NCBI GenBank assembly: GCA_012845835.1
Contig: JABAKD010000001.1
Coordinates: forward strand, 6,932,476-6,996,475
Length of the DNA stretch: 64,000 nt
Reading direction: 5' to 3'
From: Undaria pinnatifida
Taxonomy: Eukaryota; Sar; Phaeophyceae; Laminariales; Alariaceae
Shown here: positions 18,861 through 30,330 of the stretch, in pieces
Layout of the letters: each line of letters starts with the position of its first letter
Position numbering within the stretch: the stretch's first letter is position 1
Program-made: the position numbers and the translations under genes
Notes under the pieces: model-generated
Seen by the model: the letters and a program-made list of their open reading frames with translations, nothing else
What the model was told of the DNA's origin: nothing
The model's database searches: none

Positions 18861-21800
18861 TACGTAGTATTTTTTTCAAGCTGTTCTAACCCTTTCAATG
18901 CAATGCTACCGTGGAATTAGCGTTGAATCTGTACAATAAGTGTGTGCAGTGCACTACTATTAATAAAGTGCCATAAAGGCTTCATTATTAATGACTTCAT
19001 TCGGCGTGGTTTTGTTGTCGGGTTGGTTTCTATCCCTCTGGCATGGACTCCTCAGGGGCTGTTTGAAGCTAAATAGTGGAAAAATACAAAGGAGTGCCTA
19101 TTAGAATGCATGTGCGTCAACTCATCACAACTCACGCGTTAATTTGGAGTATTGTTCTAGAAGATTGGACTATTGGGTTTAAATAAGGCTTAATAGCGTT
19201 TCGTTTTTTATTCACATCCCCTCTATTTTTTTTTCGCATTATTTTCTGTGTTATATTCCATCCGTAGACGACGTGGTTTCAGATCCAGGATCACTACAAA
19301 AGGCCTAGGGTCCTCTTTCTTTATTTCATTTCCCCAATACGATACGGGCCTGCCTGTATATTCGCATGTGACTTGATATATTTTCCCGAGAAAACCTCAG
19401 GCTTTTCTTCCCTCGTCGACTCGCATTGAGAGTTAGACTAGTTGTACACCAAGACATGCACACACGCTGCTAGGCGCGCTCTATCAGCAGAGAATTCGTT
19501 TTCATTCATTAATTTTGCATAAACCTGGTATCCAGTGGGATTCGACGAAGCATTCAGGCGTAACCAACATTATCAATATACCACCTAAACGCGATGTGAT
19601 CAAAACTTTTTTTGGTTAGGTGTTGGCTAGTGTTGAATGTACGAGAGGCGTTTTTGCGACGTAACCGTAAAAAAAAGGGCCTCTGTGCAGCGTAACCAGA
19701 AGAAAATATATCACCAGCGAGACGCTTCTTCCAAGCGGTGACACACGAGACACACGTACGTGTACGAGTGCACCATCCACTCGCCGGCACAGCCGCAGCA
19801 CAGGCCATACACAATAGGTGATCACGAATATAGCACACATGACTTAGGACTTACAGCACAAACACCATAAGTGGCGCAGGTGCATGCAGGCGGTACCGGC
19901 GGCGGCGCAGACGTGTTGCTGGCAGTGACCGGCACGGCGAGAGGTATAGGCTATCTATGTCGGCATCGGGGCAGTAAGCGTTGTTGCCTGTGCAGCCAAC
20001 AATCGGCTGAGCGGGAAAGGGGTTTGAGATATCGTTTTCCTTCATGAAACCATGATGCACGGACTATGCTAGAACTTGCTGCTACTGCCGTATGCCGTTA
20101 TACCGCCTGCCGTATCCTGAAGTAAAATTATTGTACCCACCAGGGACGCGTGCTACGCTACAGGTAGCACTTTTGGCTAACATATGTATATGTATATATT
20201 CTCTGATTGACGGGGCTCCAAGAATTACGCCCTGGGTTTGTTGATCGTGTTAGACTTTCGATCGGTTTTTTTAAATCAGTGTAGGGTGAGGTATAACAGA
20301 ACTCCTCCGAAAGTCGTCGCGAGCCCCCTATAAAATGTATAGTGCACCTCTACGGTGTAGCAAGTGTGCCGTTCGTACGGTGCCTGGGTAAATGCACGGG
20401 GATCGCATGAGCGGGCAAGGATGTGTCGCGAATGAACGTAGCACGCACGCCGTTCGTGTCGACGAAGGCGACGGTATAGGGGGTCACTAATGGGGCCTTT
20501 TTTTCCAGTGGCCGAGTCACGGGTAGCCCCGCCAGCTTTTGTTTAACGAAAAGTGCAACTCGATGGACAGCCTCATGGCCTAGGTACAGCCCAAAGTGAA
20601 ATGAAGAAAAAACAATGAAAATACGACGATTTGGGGATTAGGAGCACTGCTACTCAGATAAAGATTTAGCCAAATAGTGGTTCCTCTTTGTAGTAGCAGG
20701 TGTCTACAATGTTGAGGCATTTGTGTTTCCGATTCCTTTTTGTAGTGGCACGCACACATCTGTCGTTGTTGTACGTACTAACGACGACTCATTGTACGGC
20801 ATGCTACACTTTAGAGAGCGTTGTGGCGGGGAAGGGATGCCGCGCATGAACGAAACGAAGGCCCTTGACCATTCGCCCGGCTAGCGCCGAAAAATCTGAG
20901 AAATTTAACGGTGGAAAACATCAACAACAATCAATCGATATGTTTTTTTGTTGTAGTTAATCCATCGTCGTTTAGTTGACCGTATCGAATTAAATCAACA
21001 AATAAATAAGCATCATCATTGTATCCACACACGATTCGGACGAATCAATCAACAGTTACAGTCGAACCGATTCCGAAAAGGAGTTGATGTTGTAGACTAG
21101 ACGGGCTAGACGGGGAGAGACTGTTTACAGTCCACGGACTGAAGCTCTTAGCTGCAGTCCATAATCTATTCCACTAAACCCAACCCTGTGCTCCTACACT
21201 TAGTGAGAGAGAGAGCAGGGTGCAAAACTTGCTGGCGGAATGAGAGTAGAAGTGTGTGTTGACCAATATAAACGGGGGTCTGGTCTATTGAGCATCCCTT
21301 TTCAACCATTACCACCCTAGCACACAAAGCCACCATAATCGGGTGTGGGCTGTACTTAGGTTCCGCAGTCCATAGGTTGTAAGTAGGCGCCGTCGTGTAT
21401 ATGCATCACTATTTTATAAACACTGGTATGGTACCGTTTACGTTTCTGCCCGTTTATAGGTACACTACATATTGCACTCAGGAAAGCGCTTCCGCGCGCC
21501 CTCTCTGGCTGACCAACTTTTTGCCGTAGTACCTGAAATTTACAACTGTGCGACCTACGCGATAGGATGGTTCCAAGGCCAGATTCTTGAATAATTTGGG
21601 GAAGAACGGAAGAGAGCAACTAGTGGTATACCTTACCGAGACCAGGCTATTACTACAGTAGGGGGTTTACCATGTGGTGCTTTTGGGGACCTTGGTTTGC
21701 CGTGGCTCGGGGTCACTCGCGCGAGCGATCCCCCTGTTCCTTTGTGGTTCATCCTTCGTGTGGTTAAGTTCGCGATATGAGTACGGAGAGAAATGGCAAG

Positions 21801-21940
21801 ATATCTACATCGCGTCAAAAACAAAGAAGCAAAACAAAGTATTTTCGATCTTGAGGGTACAGAGTCACTCGTAGGACGAGTGCCTCAAGATCTGCGGTTT
21901 AAATAAGGTTGTGCTCTAAGATAACCTACCCTAGCCCCAG
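18861..21940. other. No gene recognised; scattered old repeats
   Basis: Nothing in 3 kb looks like coding sequence. At 19375-19600 a minus-strand copy related to the 15.9-kb SINE is visible (B-box-like gcttcgtcgaatcccac, reverse complement of about 19537-19551). About 20410-20450 and 20830-20870 resemble each other ('gaatgaacg.a.cacg'). Around 20270-20350 a fragment linked to family D occurs ('gaggtataacagaactcctc', 'gtgcacctct'). Confidence 0.4.
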
Positions 21941-21944
21941 GCTC

Positions 21945-22170
21945 GTTCTACGATATAGACACGTATAACGTTCGGGATATCACGCGTTCTGAACGACGGG
22001 GCCCTCCTTTGATGACCCAAAATCGTCGAAAGTTCTTTCACGTTTTCTCAATGATTTTGGTTGAGTGCCTAGGCCATACATGGGATGGTTCATCCACATG
22101 GTGTTGCGCTTTTTCTTTTTTTCGAAATCGGCTTTTGTGTGGGGAATAAAACTCCTCAAATTATGAGCCT
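21945..22170 (+). repeat. Dispersed repeat family D, copy 1
   Basis: The family is recognised by 'tctgaa.gacgggg', then 'aacccaaaatcgtcg', then 'gcctaagccatgggat' and 'aaatcggttttt'. Here the order is kept at 21945-22170. Other copies lie at 28880-29000, 30060-30330 (best preserved), 32640-32850 (minus), 39555-39615 (minus, partial) and 42190-42370 (minus). It has no coding capacity. Copies end raggedly, so the class (SINE, MITE or LTR piece) is open. Confidence 0.55.
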
Positions 22171-22264
22171 CAGAAACGTATGTGAACCCACCCTATCGTA
22201 GCATGAGTCTTTCCTGGGCAGAGACACGCAGCAGAACAACGGAGGAGAGAAGAGCGACACCAGC

Positions 22265-22395
22265 GAGATATATATATATATATATATATCGCCTATACAA
22301 TATATATATGTATATTTAGAGAGAGAAGGCAGACAACAGAAGCAGCAGCAGTCAGCGGCGGTGGCGGCGGCGGCGGCGGCGGCAGCAGCAGCAGC
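22265..22395. repeat. AT microsatellite and GGC/CAG triplet run
   Basis: About 22265-22318 is a (TA)n tract with short interruptions. About 22340-22395 is a run of CAG, then GGC, then CAG triplets. Both are simple repeats; the short alanine- or serine-rich frames across them are not evidence of a gene. Confidence 0.85.
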
Positions 22396-22399
22396 AACT

Positions 22400-24415
22400 T
22401 GTACGGGGGAGACCGCGGTGCGGCGCATATCCGGCTTTGTTGCTTCCAGACACGGCGAACCAGGGGACGGCGGGCAACGCCGCGCTCACTGGGCTCTCCG
22501 AAGAGAACCTATGCATGGAAGAAGGAGAGAGGATCAAAACGGGGCGAGGGTCAGGAATAAGCAGCATCGCAGCGAACCAAAGGGACACCAGGGAAGGGAG
22601 AGAGGGGGAGAGCAGTGGAGCACCCCCGGTGAGAGTCGGGAGACGGGAGATGAAGGGATAGGTGGGCGCGCTGCATGAAGGTGGCAGGGCGTCGTTGGTT
22701 CCTCCCGAAGGTCAGGCGAGGGGTTTGGGTCCTTACTGGACGGCAGGTCCAGCATATGATCGCCCCACAAGGTGCCCTGATTCTCGCTCCCCAGCACAAC
22801 CGTCATCCAGTAACAGAAAAAATCGAATACAACAGCGGGACGACCAGCGGTGAGGGGCACAGCACCCGCCACGCGCACAGCGCCCGCCGGGCCAGCGGTG
22901 GCAGCAGTGACAGCATCGTTCCTCGCCCCCCGCAAGGAGTTTGTATCGGAATGGGGAAGAGGATAGGGGAGTCGGAACAAATGTGGGCTGCAGAGAGAAC
23001 AGAGGCAGCTGAAACGCGGGAAATAATGGGGATGAGAGGCAGAGCGTATTGTGGCGGCGTTCGGCAAGGATGTACAACAGCAAAGCAGGGAGTGGGAACA
23101 ACATAATATGAGAATACCGACTTAATCAAGGCAACACAGCAGTAGGGGGTAGTTGAGGAATCCGGGGTACATAAGACAGGAAGCAAGATCACCCAGCAGT
23201 TGTTGTTGTTGTTGTCGTACGGATGTGGACGCTCAATCTGAAGCGTATGGGTACGCGAGATAGGATTGAGGTACGAACGAAAGGAGAATATATCGATCCG
23301 AGAGAGTGGGTCAGATGTGGGGGTTGTCCTCAGATACACCCGATGCAAGGTGACGGAGACTGGTTGTTGAGCCAGGAAACCTTGAACGGCAGGTGGGGGG
23401 AAGAAGAGAATGATAAATTCGGCGGTAGAGGAGCGTGGTTGAGTATCGGGGAATTGAAACAGGAGCACCAGCGTGGTGTGCGGGGCGGAGGGTCGATCAC
23501 AATGCTGACAGGGAAAGAAGTAGCGTGGGTGGAAGGGGATTGAGGATCAGAGGAAGGACTGCAACGGAAGGGGGACAGAAGGGAGTGAGGGTTGGTACTG
23601 AGAAGGGGCGGGGGGTGTACTCAGTTTGTGCATGGACATAATCGTATGACCATAGACCGTTGCATCCCTACTATGCCGGGACGGAGCACGTCGGGTTTTC
23701 ACCAGCTAGGCCGACATTGCTTACACGAAGCGTGAAGCGCCGTGGAGAGTTCGGCGAGTCGCGTGAAGGGTGAACTGCAGCATCCTTCTAAGAACCGACG
23801 CTCGTATGACAAACCTCGGCACCTTGTGCGTACTTTCTTGCTTATAGATTACAGCGCCCATGAGTTATGCTTTGTAATCCGGTGTGGCCACTCCAGAGAC
23901 AGAAATGGGTTTTACTATGTAACTGCCTCGTGAGTGTCTCACCATATTCACACTACGCGATGCGATCAGTCCCTTGAGCGGACGAGTTAGGGTCCTCCAC
24001 CCCGCCCAATATGATATTACTCGACAAACATCCTGGTGACCGGGAAAAAAGGAAAAAAGTAACCTAGGTGTCTAGCTCACGCAGTGATTGGCATGTTTGA
24101 CAGCGTGGTTGTCAACCAACGCCATCCCATATATGTTCCTGGCCGTCGGTATACTGAACAATCTTCGGGCCGCGTCTCCTTTGTATCAGGTGTGTGCGGA
24201 ATTTTATTTGTCGTTTTCAAGCAAGCGGTTGCGTTGACATATACTACCTGGCTTGATGTAAAGGAAAGGAACACCACTCAGCGATCATCTACTACACGCT
24301 AGGGCATGTTTTCATGAGCACCACTAACAAGGGCACCAGACATGGACGCGACATCTACAGGCCCACAATATCTTCGACGACAGTGGGGAGAAAACAGGGC
24401 GTATAATCGTACACT
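22400..24415. other. GC-rich stretch, coding status unclear
   Basis: From 22400 to 23640 both strands have frames of 70-220 codons, a result of base composition. None shows a domain. A plus-strand frame at 22675-23106 and a minus-strand frame at 22803-23468 overlap and cannot both be genes. From 23640 to 24415 there is nothing. I make no gene call. Confidence 0.35.
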
Positions 24416-24419
24416 AGAT

Positions 24420-25235
24420 AATAACAATGTGAAAAAGAAGTACAGACAGTTATGTTAACACTGCGGTAGACCACACTACCAACATATTACGCAGGATATT
24501 TCGTGCCTCCGGCCGTTTGCATGATCGCCTGGCAACCTCTACCATACGAATTAGCATATATATGCCTAACAAAGTAAAGTTACCCTCGCGTTCAATAGTG
24601 GTGACATCGCATGCCCACGTCACCTCGCTTGGTGTATTTGTAAGATGTATCTCTGTCTTGGATTTGGTGACCTCAGAGCCCCACATCGGCACGGCAAAAA
24701 TCATAGGCGTAGAATCGCATATGTGAGACAATAATAATGTGAAAAGGAGATACAGACAGATATGCTAAAATTGCGGTAAACCGCGCTACCAACTTATTAC
24801 GTAAGGTATTCCGTATATACCGTCTGCATGATCGCCTCCCAACCTATGCCAAGCGAAGTATGACTAACGAAGTAACGTAATTGAGCGCGTGTACACTAAG
24901 CGTTCCTTTGCAAACAATAACGATTCGCATCTCTCCCTGTTATCCTCCGGCGCGGATGGGGAAAAAAAAAGCTTTAGCTCACCACACTTCCACGTAGTTT
25001 CATACGCGTCGTGTGTCGATTTAACTCAGTTGCTTTCGCAGCCCAACCCTAGCTGGCGCATCCTTCGGGGGTCCCATTGTAGGTATAGCGTAAGCTCTCC
25101 CTGTCGTTCTCAATGGCGGTGACAATGCATGACCACATCACCTCGCCTGTTGTATTTGGCAATATGCATCTCTTTCTTATAATTAGTGATGTCAGAAAAT
25201 AATGGTATTTGCATGATTGTACCTATCGATTGAAA
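24420..25235. repeat. Two-unit tandem duplication with insertion
   Basis: Unit 1 is 24420-24725. Unit 2 starts at about 24725 and repeats the same order: 'aata..aatgtgaaaa.gag', 'gcggta.accgc.ctacc', 'gcatgatcgcct.ccaacc', then 'gtggtgacat.gcatg.ccac.tcacctcgc' and 'tgtatctct'. Unit 2 is longer because about 200 bp (roughly 24890-25090) of unrelated sequence interrupts it. Confidence 0.65.
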
Positions 25236-25429
25236 TATTCTATCTTTCGATCCATGTGTACAACAACAAATTATGAAGTTTTTAACACGTTGTTTACTAC
25301 ACCTAAGAACTGGGTTGCATACTACATGTAACATCAAGCCTTCTAGAAAAATAAACATTACCAGGCGGGTGATATAAAGTGGTGTCTTCTTGCTGCAACC
25401 GTCACATTCGTCCCCTTCAAGGGTTTATA

Positions 25430-26680
25430 GTTTCTGCGCACATATTGAAATGCTCGCCCCCCGCCCCCCCCCCCCCCGATCCCTCTTGTTAAACGCACCA
25501 CCTGAAATCAAAATGTGTCAGAGTAGTGAACACTACCAGCCAGCTGATATCATCTCATTGTCCATCTAGCCATCCATGCCGTAGCTCCAACTCATCTCCG
25601 CCCCGCCCCCGCCCCCCCCCCCCTTGTTCTCCGCCCAGTTCGGTCAAACGCTCCACTTACAATCAAAATCGGCCAGAGTAATAAACACTTCTAAGCAATT
25701 GATATCACGTCATTATCTTTCTAGCCATGCATGGGACGTAGCTTTCATTAATCCCCCCTCCCCCCCTCCTTCCCCACACCCCGCACGATCGCCTAGACCC
25801 AGCACCGCGCGTATAGCAAGCCCCTACATATATGATTAATACGCGCGATCGGAGGATTACACGCAGTGTTGCGAACATCAATGTCGACCAAATCCGTGAT
25901 TTTAATATTATATGTGACCTAAACTTGTTGAAAAACCCTTCCCCCCCCCCCTCCCCTCCCCCTTTTTTTTCCTCGCTTTTTCTTGCTTAAACGCCCCACC
26001 TACTATCAAAATCCGCCAGAGTCATAAACACTTCCACGCCCTGGGTATCGCCTCGTTGTCATTTTAGAGCCGTCCATGCCGCTGCTGCAATTCCCACCCA
26101 CCCCCGCCCCCAACGCCCCCTCCTTCCCCACCACCCGCACCATCGCCTAGACCTAGCACCACGCGTATAGCAAACCCCTACATCTATACGACCTAAAGTC
26201 CTCCCCCCCCGCCCCCGGCCCCCCACGCCACATCCCCCCCCCCCCCCCCACAAGAAATTTTCTTAGTTTCCACGCACAAATTGACCTGCCCCACCCGTCC
26301 CCTCCCCCCCCTTCCCCCCCTCCCGCCCCCCTTTTGATCAAAATCAGACCCCCAGGGTCTTAAAAACTCCGCCCTCCCCTCACGGGATATTCGACTTACA
26401 GGATTCACTTGATAAACTGATGCATTTCCTTCCACAGCTGTCAGATTTTGTCCCCCTCAGAAACGGGTTTTATAGTTTCCGCGCACAGACTGCCTAACAT
26501 CACCCTGTTGACCCTCATAGCTACACTGTAGTTGCAAGGGGAGTCGCCGACCTATATCCTTAATGAGAGGACACACAACCCGTAATACGTGCGATCGGAG
26601 TATCACACACAGCTTGCAAAGATGAGTTTCGACAAAATATTCAATCTCACAGCTGGAGTGTATCTTTATTGTTATAATAT
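25430..26680. repeat. Fragments of the poly(C) foldback arm, tandem
   Basis: At least three partial outer units occur at about 25500-25640, 25660-25830 and 25990-26210, each with 'ataaacacttc', a 'ccat.catg.cg' block and a C run. A nearly complete inner arm follows at 26220-26680, ending 'caatctcacagctggagtgt' in the plus orientation. All are in the same orientation, so here the arm has no inverted partner. Confidence 0.65.
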
Positions 26681-29150
26681 ATATATAATGTTTGACAGCG
26701 TCGGTGTCAACCGGGGCCAACTATTGTACATGTATACTAAGACGGGGGGACTGGGGGGGGGGGGGATGTGGCAAAAGGCATAGTAGAGGGGGAAGACATG
26801 AGGGGGTGAGCATAATCGAAGTCGGCAGGAAATAAGGGGTCCGTCAGGCCCGGCAATAACGTACCCCCGTTTATCGCAGAGAAACCGACCCGGACCATTT
26901 CATTCTTCGTAAGACTGGTTGATATGGACAGAGACGGCGCGGAGCACCTGTGCATATATTTGAAGTTTTATTTTAGTGTGTGTGAGGTCAGAATGTGATT
27001 GAGATGTATTAGACTACTCAAGTTAGGAGAGATCCTCGGACAATTCTGCTTTACTCCTAGCGTGGGAGGACTCCATTAATACGGAATAAACCAGTTGCCC
27101 CAACAAAACTGCTGTCACCCCCAGCGTAGCACGCATGACTATGAGCGACAGAACGAGGTGCTAGAAGACCAAAGCTACCGTGTTGTAGAGTATCTCTATT
27201 TTTACATCTGGTTGAGTCACTCGTACACGCGAGTTACTCTGCATCTCTCACTGGCAAAAAAAAAACCTTTAGCTGTGGCATCTCATCGGCAAAAAAAAAA
27301 ATTCACCAGAGTGGAACCTCTACCAACCGCAGTGCAGCTTCGTTCGTAATCTAAAACAAGAGACAGCGAACGGCAACCGCGGCAATCACAAGCGAGAATG
27401 CAAAAGAATGTTTGAGGATGTTGAGGGGTGTGCTGCGCAAATAATAAGGGGAAGATGGCGTGGCGCGGGGTAGGATAGAACGGTGACAAAAGACGCTTAC
27501 TAGGGTAGACGTGCACCACCATTTTTCTTCTTAGCCCCCCCACCGTAGGAGTTTAAGGGTCCCGACCTCTTCCTAAAAAATGATCGGGAGTGTTTTTCGT
27601 CGTATAGCTAAGGCGACCGCTCGAATGCCCGGGGTGATGTGTTTTTTTCTTCGAATGCGCCTAGGGGACGGGATTTTTCGTCGGGTGATAATGTTTCATT
27701 GTCCTCGATTCGGTGTTTTCGGTGGGTTACATAGTAAGATTTCCATCAAGAGAGGAGTCTGAAAAAAGCAATGGTCCACCCACATCGTAGCTTGCATCTG
27801 GAAAGGCCATGGATATTTCCGTTGGGGGCAAGAGGAGAGCATTCGAGGGGTACCGGTATCGCAGGTGCATATGGCGATAGAAAGGACAAACACACACAGA
27901 AACGTGCACACTATTCGACTTTCGGGGGTTGTAAAGGAATAGGAGAGAGCCGTTCGGTGGACGAACACGACAACAAAGTGGAGTAAAGGTTACGGTATGC
28001 CCACCTACCGAAGCGTTGAGGGCATTTCGTTAGCGTGTGCTGTTTGTTGATCTCAAACATTGTCATGTTTGCTGATCCCCACAAAGCGTAGATGGCTCAC
28101 CCGTTGAGCGAACAGTGGTGGGGTGTGGTGAAGTCACCGGTATGAAAACAAGTCAATCACTTACAAGTATACATTATGTTGCTCGTAGCCAAGGCACAGC
28201 GTGGAGTGCGCTCGCCAGTGGCTAAATGGACGGAATTTTTCCACCATCTCGATATCCCGCTACCACGTTGCCAACCCATCACTGGAAATCTCTACTATTT
28301 TGAAGTCCGTTGTCATATCCGTATCATATCTAAGCACACAATCAACGGGTGTGCTTGGGTTGCGTGCCGAGTTTGGGTGGGCTAAGGGGATTATTATCCA
28401 AAGAAGATTGATGCTAAGAGAATTCTTGGGAAATCGGGGTAGACCCTGCAAGGGTGGGGGATTCGGGTAGGTGGCGAGGTGTCACGTCGTGGTGAATACG
28501 TGGCCTCAGCTCGGGCAGGGGGGGGTTCCATAGGCGTGGGTGGTTGTGGCGAGCGCGATGCATGACGCGCAGTGAAAACCGATACGGGAAACAAACGCCG
28601 ATTTAGGAGGCAGGGGTGGTCAGAGCGACATCGCATGTATGTATAGGTGGCGCCTAAGAGGAGGGGGGAACGGTGGGGCCGCTGTTAAGGGGTGATAGGT
28701 GTTGAGATTAGAGGGCGGAGAGGCGGGGGGTGGGGCGGGCGTACCATTCGGTACGAATGACGCAATTTCGGTGAAATTGCAGTGGCAAGAGAAGCGGGGG
28801 CAGTGCTTAGAACTGTCGCGGTCGTTTTTATTTTGCAGGCCACGAGGAGAGGGGAGTCGGAAGGGGGAGCGGGAGGGGGCGTTGAACGCGTGCTACGTAT
28901 AGAGGAAGCGTTTTTGGGCAATATTGTTTCCTGAATGACGGGGGCCCTTAACCCCCAAATCTTCTGGATATCATTCCTCTAGTCTAGATGTAAAAAATAA
29001 TTTTTGTTTTCACCTCTTGGCACGGGTTTTTGACACCGGGTGGCACTTCCAGTTCACCCACAATTATTAAAAGCTATTATGGTGAGGTAAAAGAGCCGCT
29101 TACGTGACCACCATTAAAAGAACAAGACAATGGTGCACCTCTAGAATCGT
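26681..29150. other. No gene recognised; one family D copy
   Basis: No supportable gene. The stretch 28880-29000 is a family D copy ('cctgaatgacgggggccctt'). A 'tttttattttgcag' motif at about 28827-28840 on the plus strand would make a good splice acceptor, but I can join it to nothing. Confidence 0.35.
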
Positions 29151-29169
29151 GACATGTCGTTGTCACAGC

Positions 29170-29505
29170 GAAAGGTAACATGCTGGGAACCGCAACAGGA
29201 CGTATCGGGAGTTTTGTTTGATGCACGGGCGATTATTCTCTTGCTCTACCGTTGCGAACGTGTTGCGCGATCTACAGGAGACGTTGCAGGATTGGCCAGC
29301 GACGAGGCAGACGGCAAAGGCGAGGGAGGGAGTCACGTTGGCCTGGAAGTTACACCACGCGGTTGTTGTAGTTCGACCCGGCCGGTATTTCGTGCGAAGG
29401 CTTCCGCACCTAGATAAGATTCGCCTTAACGGCTTGATCGGGCCCAGGGGTAGTGGGGGGGGGCGAAACGTTAGAAGAAGGCAGCGGCGAAGAGGGAAAT
29501 AAGGC
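29170..29505 (+). pseudogene. Reverse transcriptase thumb/connection fragment
   Basis: Two plus-strand frames together resemble the end of an RVT_1 domain. The first frame gives SGVLFDARAIILL (the strand after the catalytic box). The second, from about 29235, gives VANVLRDLQETLQDWPATRQ and then KLHHAVVVVRPGRYFVRRL, the family pattern GKL..A..VVRPGR.FLRRL. The same region of the DIRS-like element at about 2850-3090 shows VRPGSFFVNR, so a related but different retroelement is likely. A frameshift separates the two parts, and neither the catalytic box nor RNase H is found nearby. Confidence 0.55.
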
Positions 29506-30059
29506 TGGCGGCACAGTTTATGGCGGACGCGGGGTGGTGGAGATGGCACGCAGCAACATAACATCACAGAGGAGGGTCGGATATAACAGTTCATTTTTGA
29601 CCAGTCCGTAAACCAGGCGTCGGAGAGGACGTGGCTTTTTTAGACGCACACTTGAGGCCATTGAGGGGTTGTGCATGTAGACGGGGGTGTACTGGAGGCA
29701 CCAACTGACAGATATTGGGAGCACTCCCTGGCTGGATGTTGCTGCCTGGCTGACTGAACCCGACTGCTGAAGAGCTGCCTAGTATCGATGGAAGGTCGGT
29801 GTGGTGTTTCAATGCCGCATTACTTGTGTGCGCCATATTTTTTTCCAAAGAGTACCTAGGACGCTTGCCCTAGCAACGATATGGCACAGGTAACGCTTTA
29901 CGGCGAACACAGGCATTGCCCTGCCGAATTTCAGGCCTCCCAAATACCAAGATCGTTGCAATGTAACTTTTTCTATTGGAGGACGTGTTTTTCGCTTCAA
30001 ACCTAGGATATTGTATTGATTGTTCAAATCGGCTAAGACCTTTTGGTGTTGAAGTTAGA

Positions 30060-30330
30060 TGCGTTCTACGATAGAGGTAGTAGCAATTTTCGTCTGAAAT
30101 GGTTTCTGAATGACGGGGGGAGGGCTCCTTAACCCAAAATCGTCGGAAATATGTCATTTTTTTGTTTGCATGATTCTCGTCGCGTACCTAAGCCATGGGA
30201 TTTTCCACCCGTTGGTAGCAGTTTCATTTGTCTCCAAATCGGTTTTTGGGAGAGGTCGTATGCTCCCAAGTTGAGGAAACCCCAGGAAAAAAGTGGTGCA
30301 CCTCTATCGTCGCAGGCGGCCAAAACAGTG
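30060..30330 (+). repeat. Dispersed repeat family D, best copy
   Basis: It has all landmarks of the family: 'ctacgatagaggtagtagca', 'tttctgaatgacgggg', 'ccttaacccaaaatcgtcgg', 'cctaagccatgggat', 'tctccaaatcggtttttggg', ending near 'gtgcacctctatcgtcg'. Fragments of a linked unit ('gtgaggtaaagagctcctcg') follow at 30350-30600. Confidence 0.6.

Noticed and set aside
22400-23640. Overlapping long frames on both strands as a gene
   Set aside because: The frames overlap in conflict, lack domains and follow from GC-rich, stop-poor composition.
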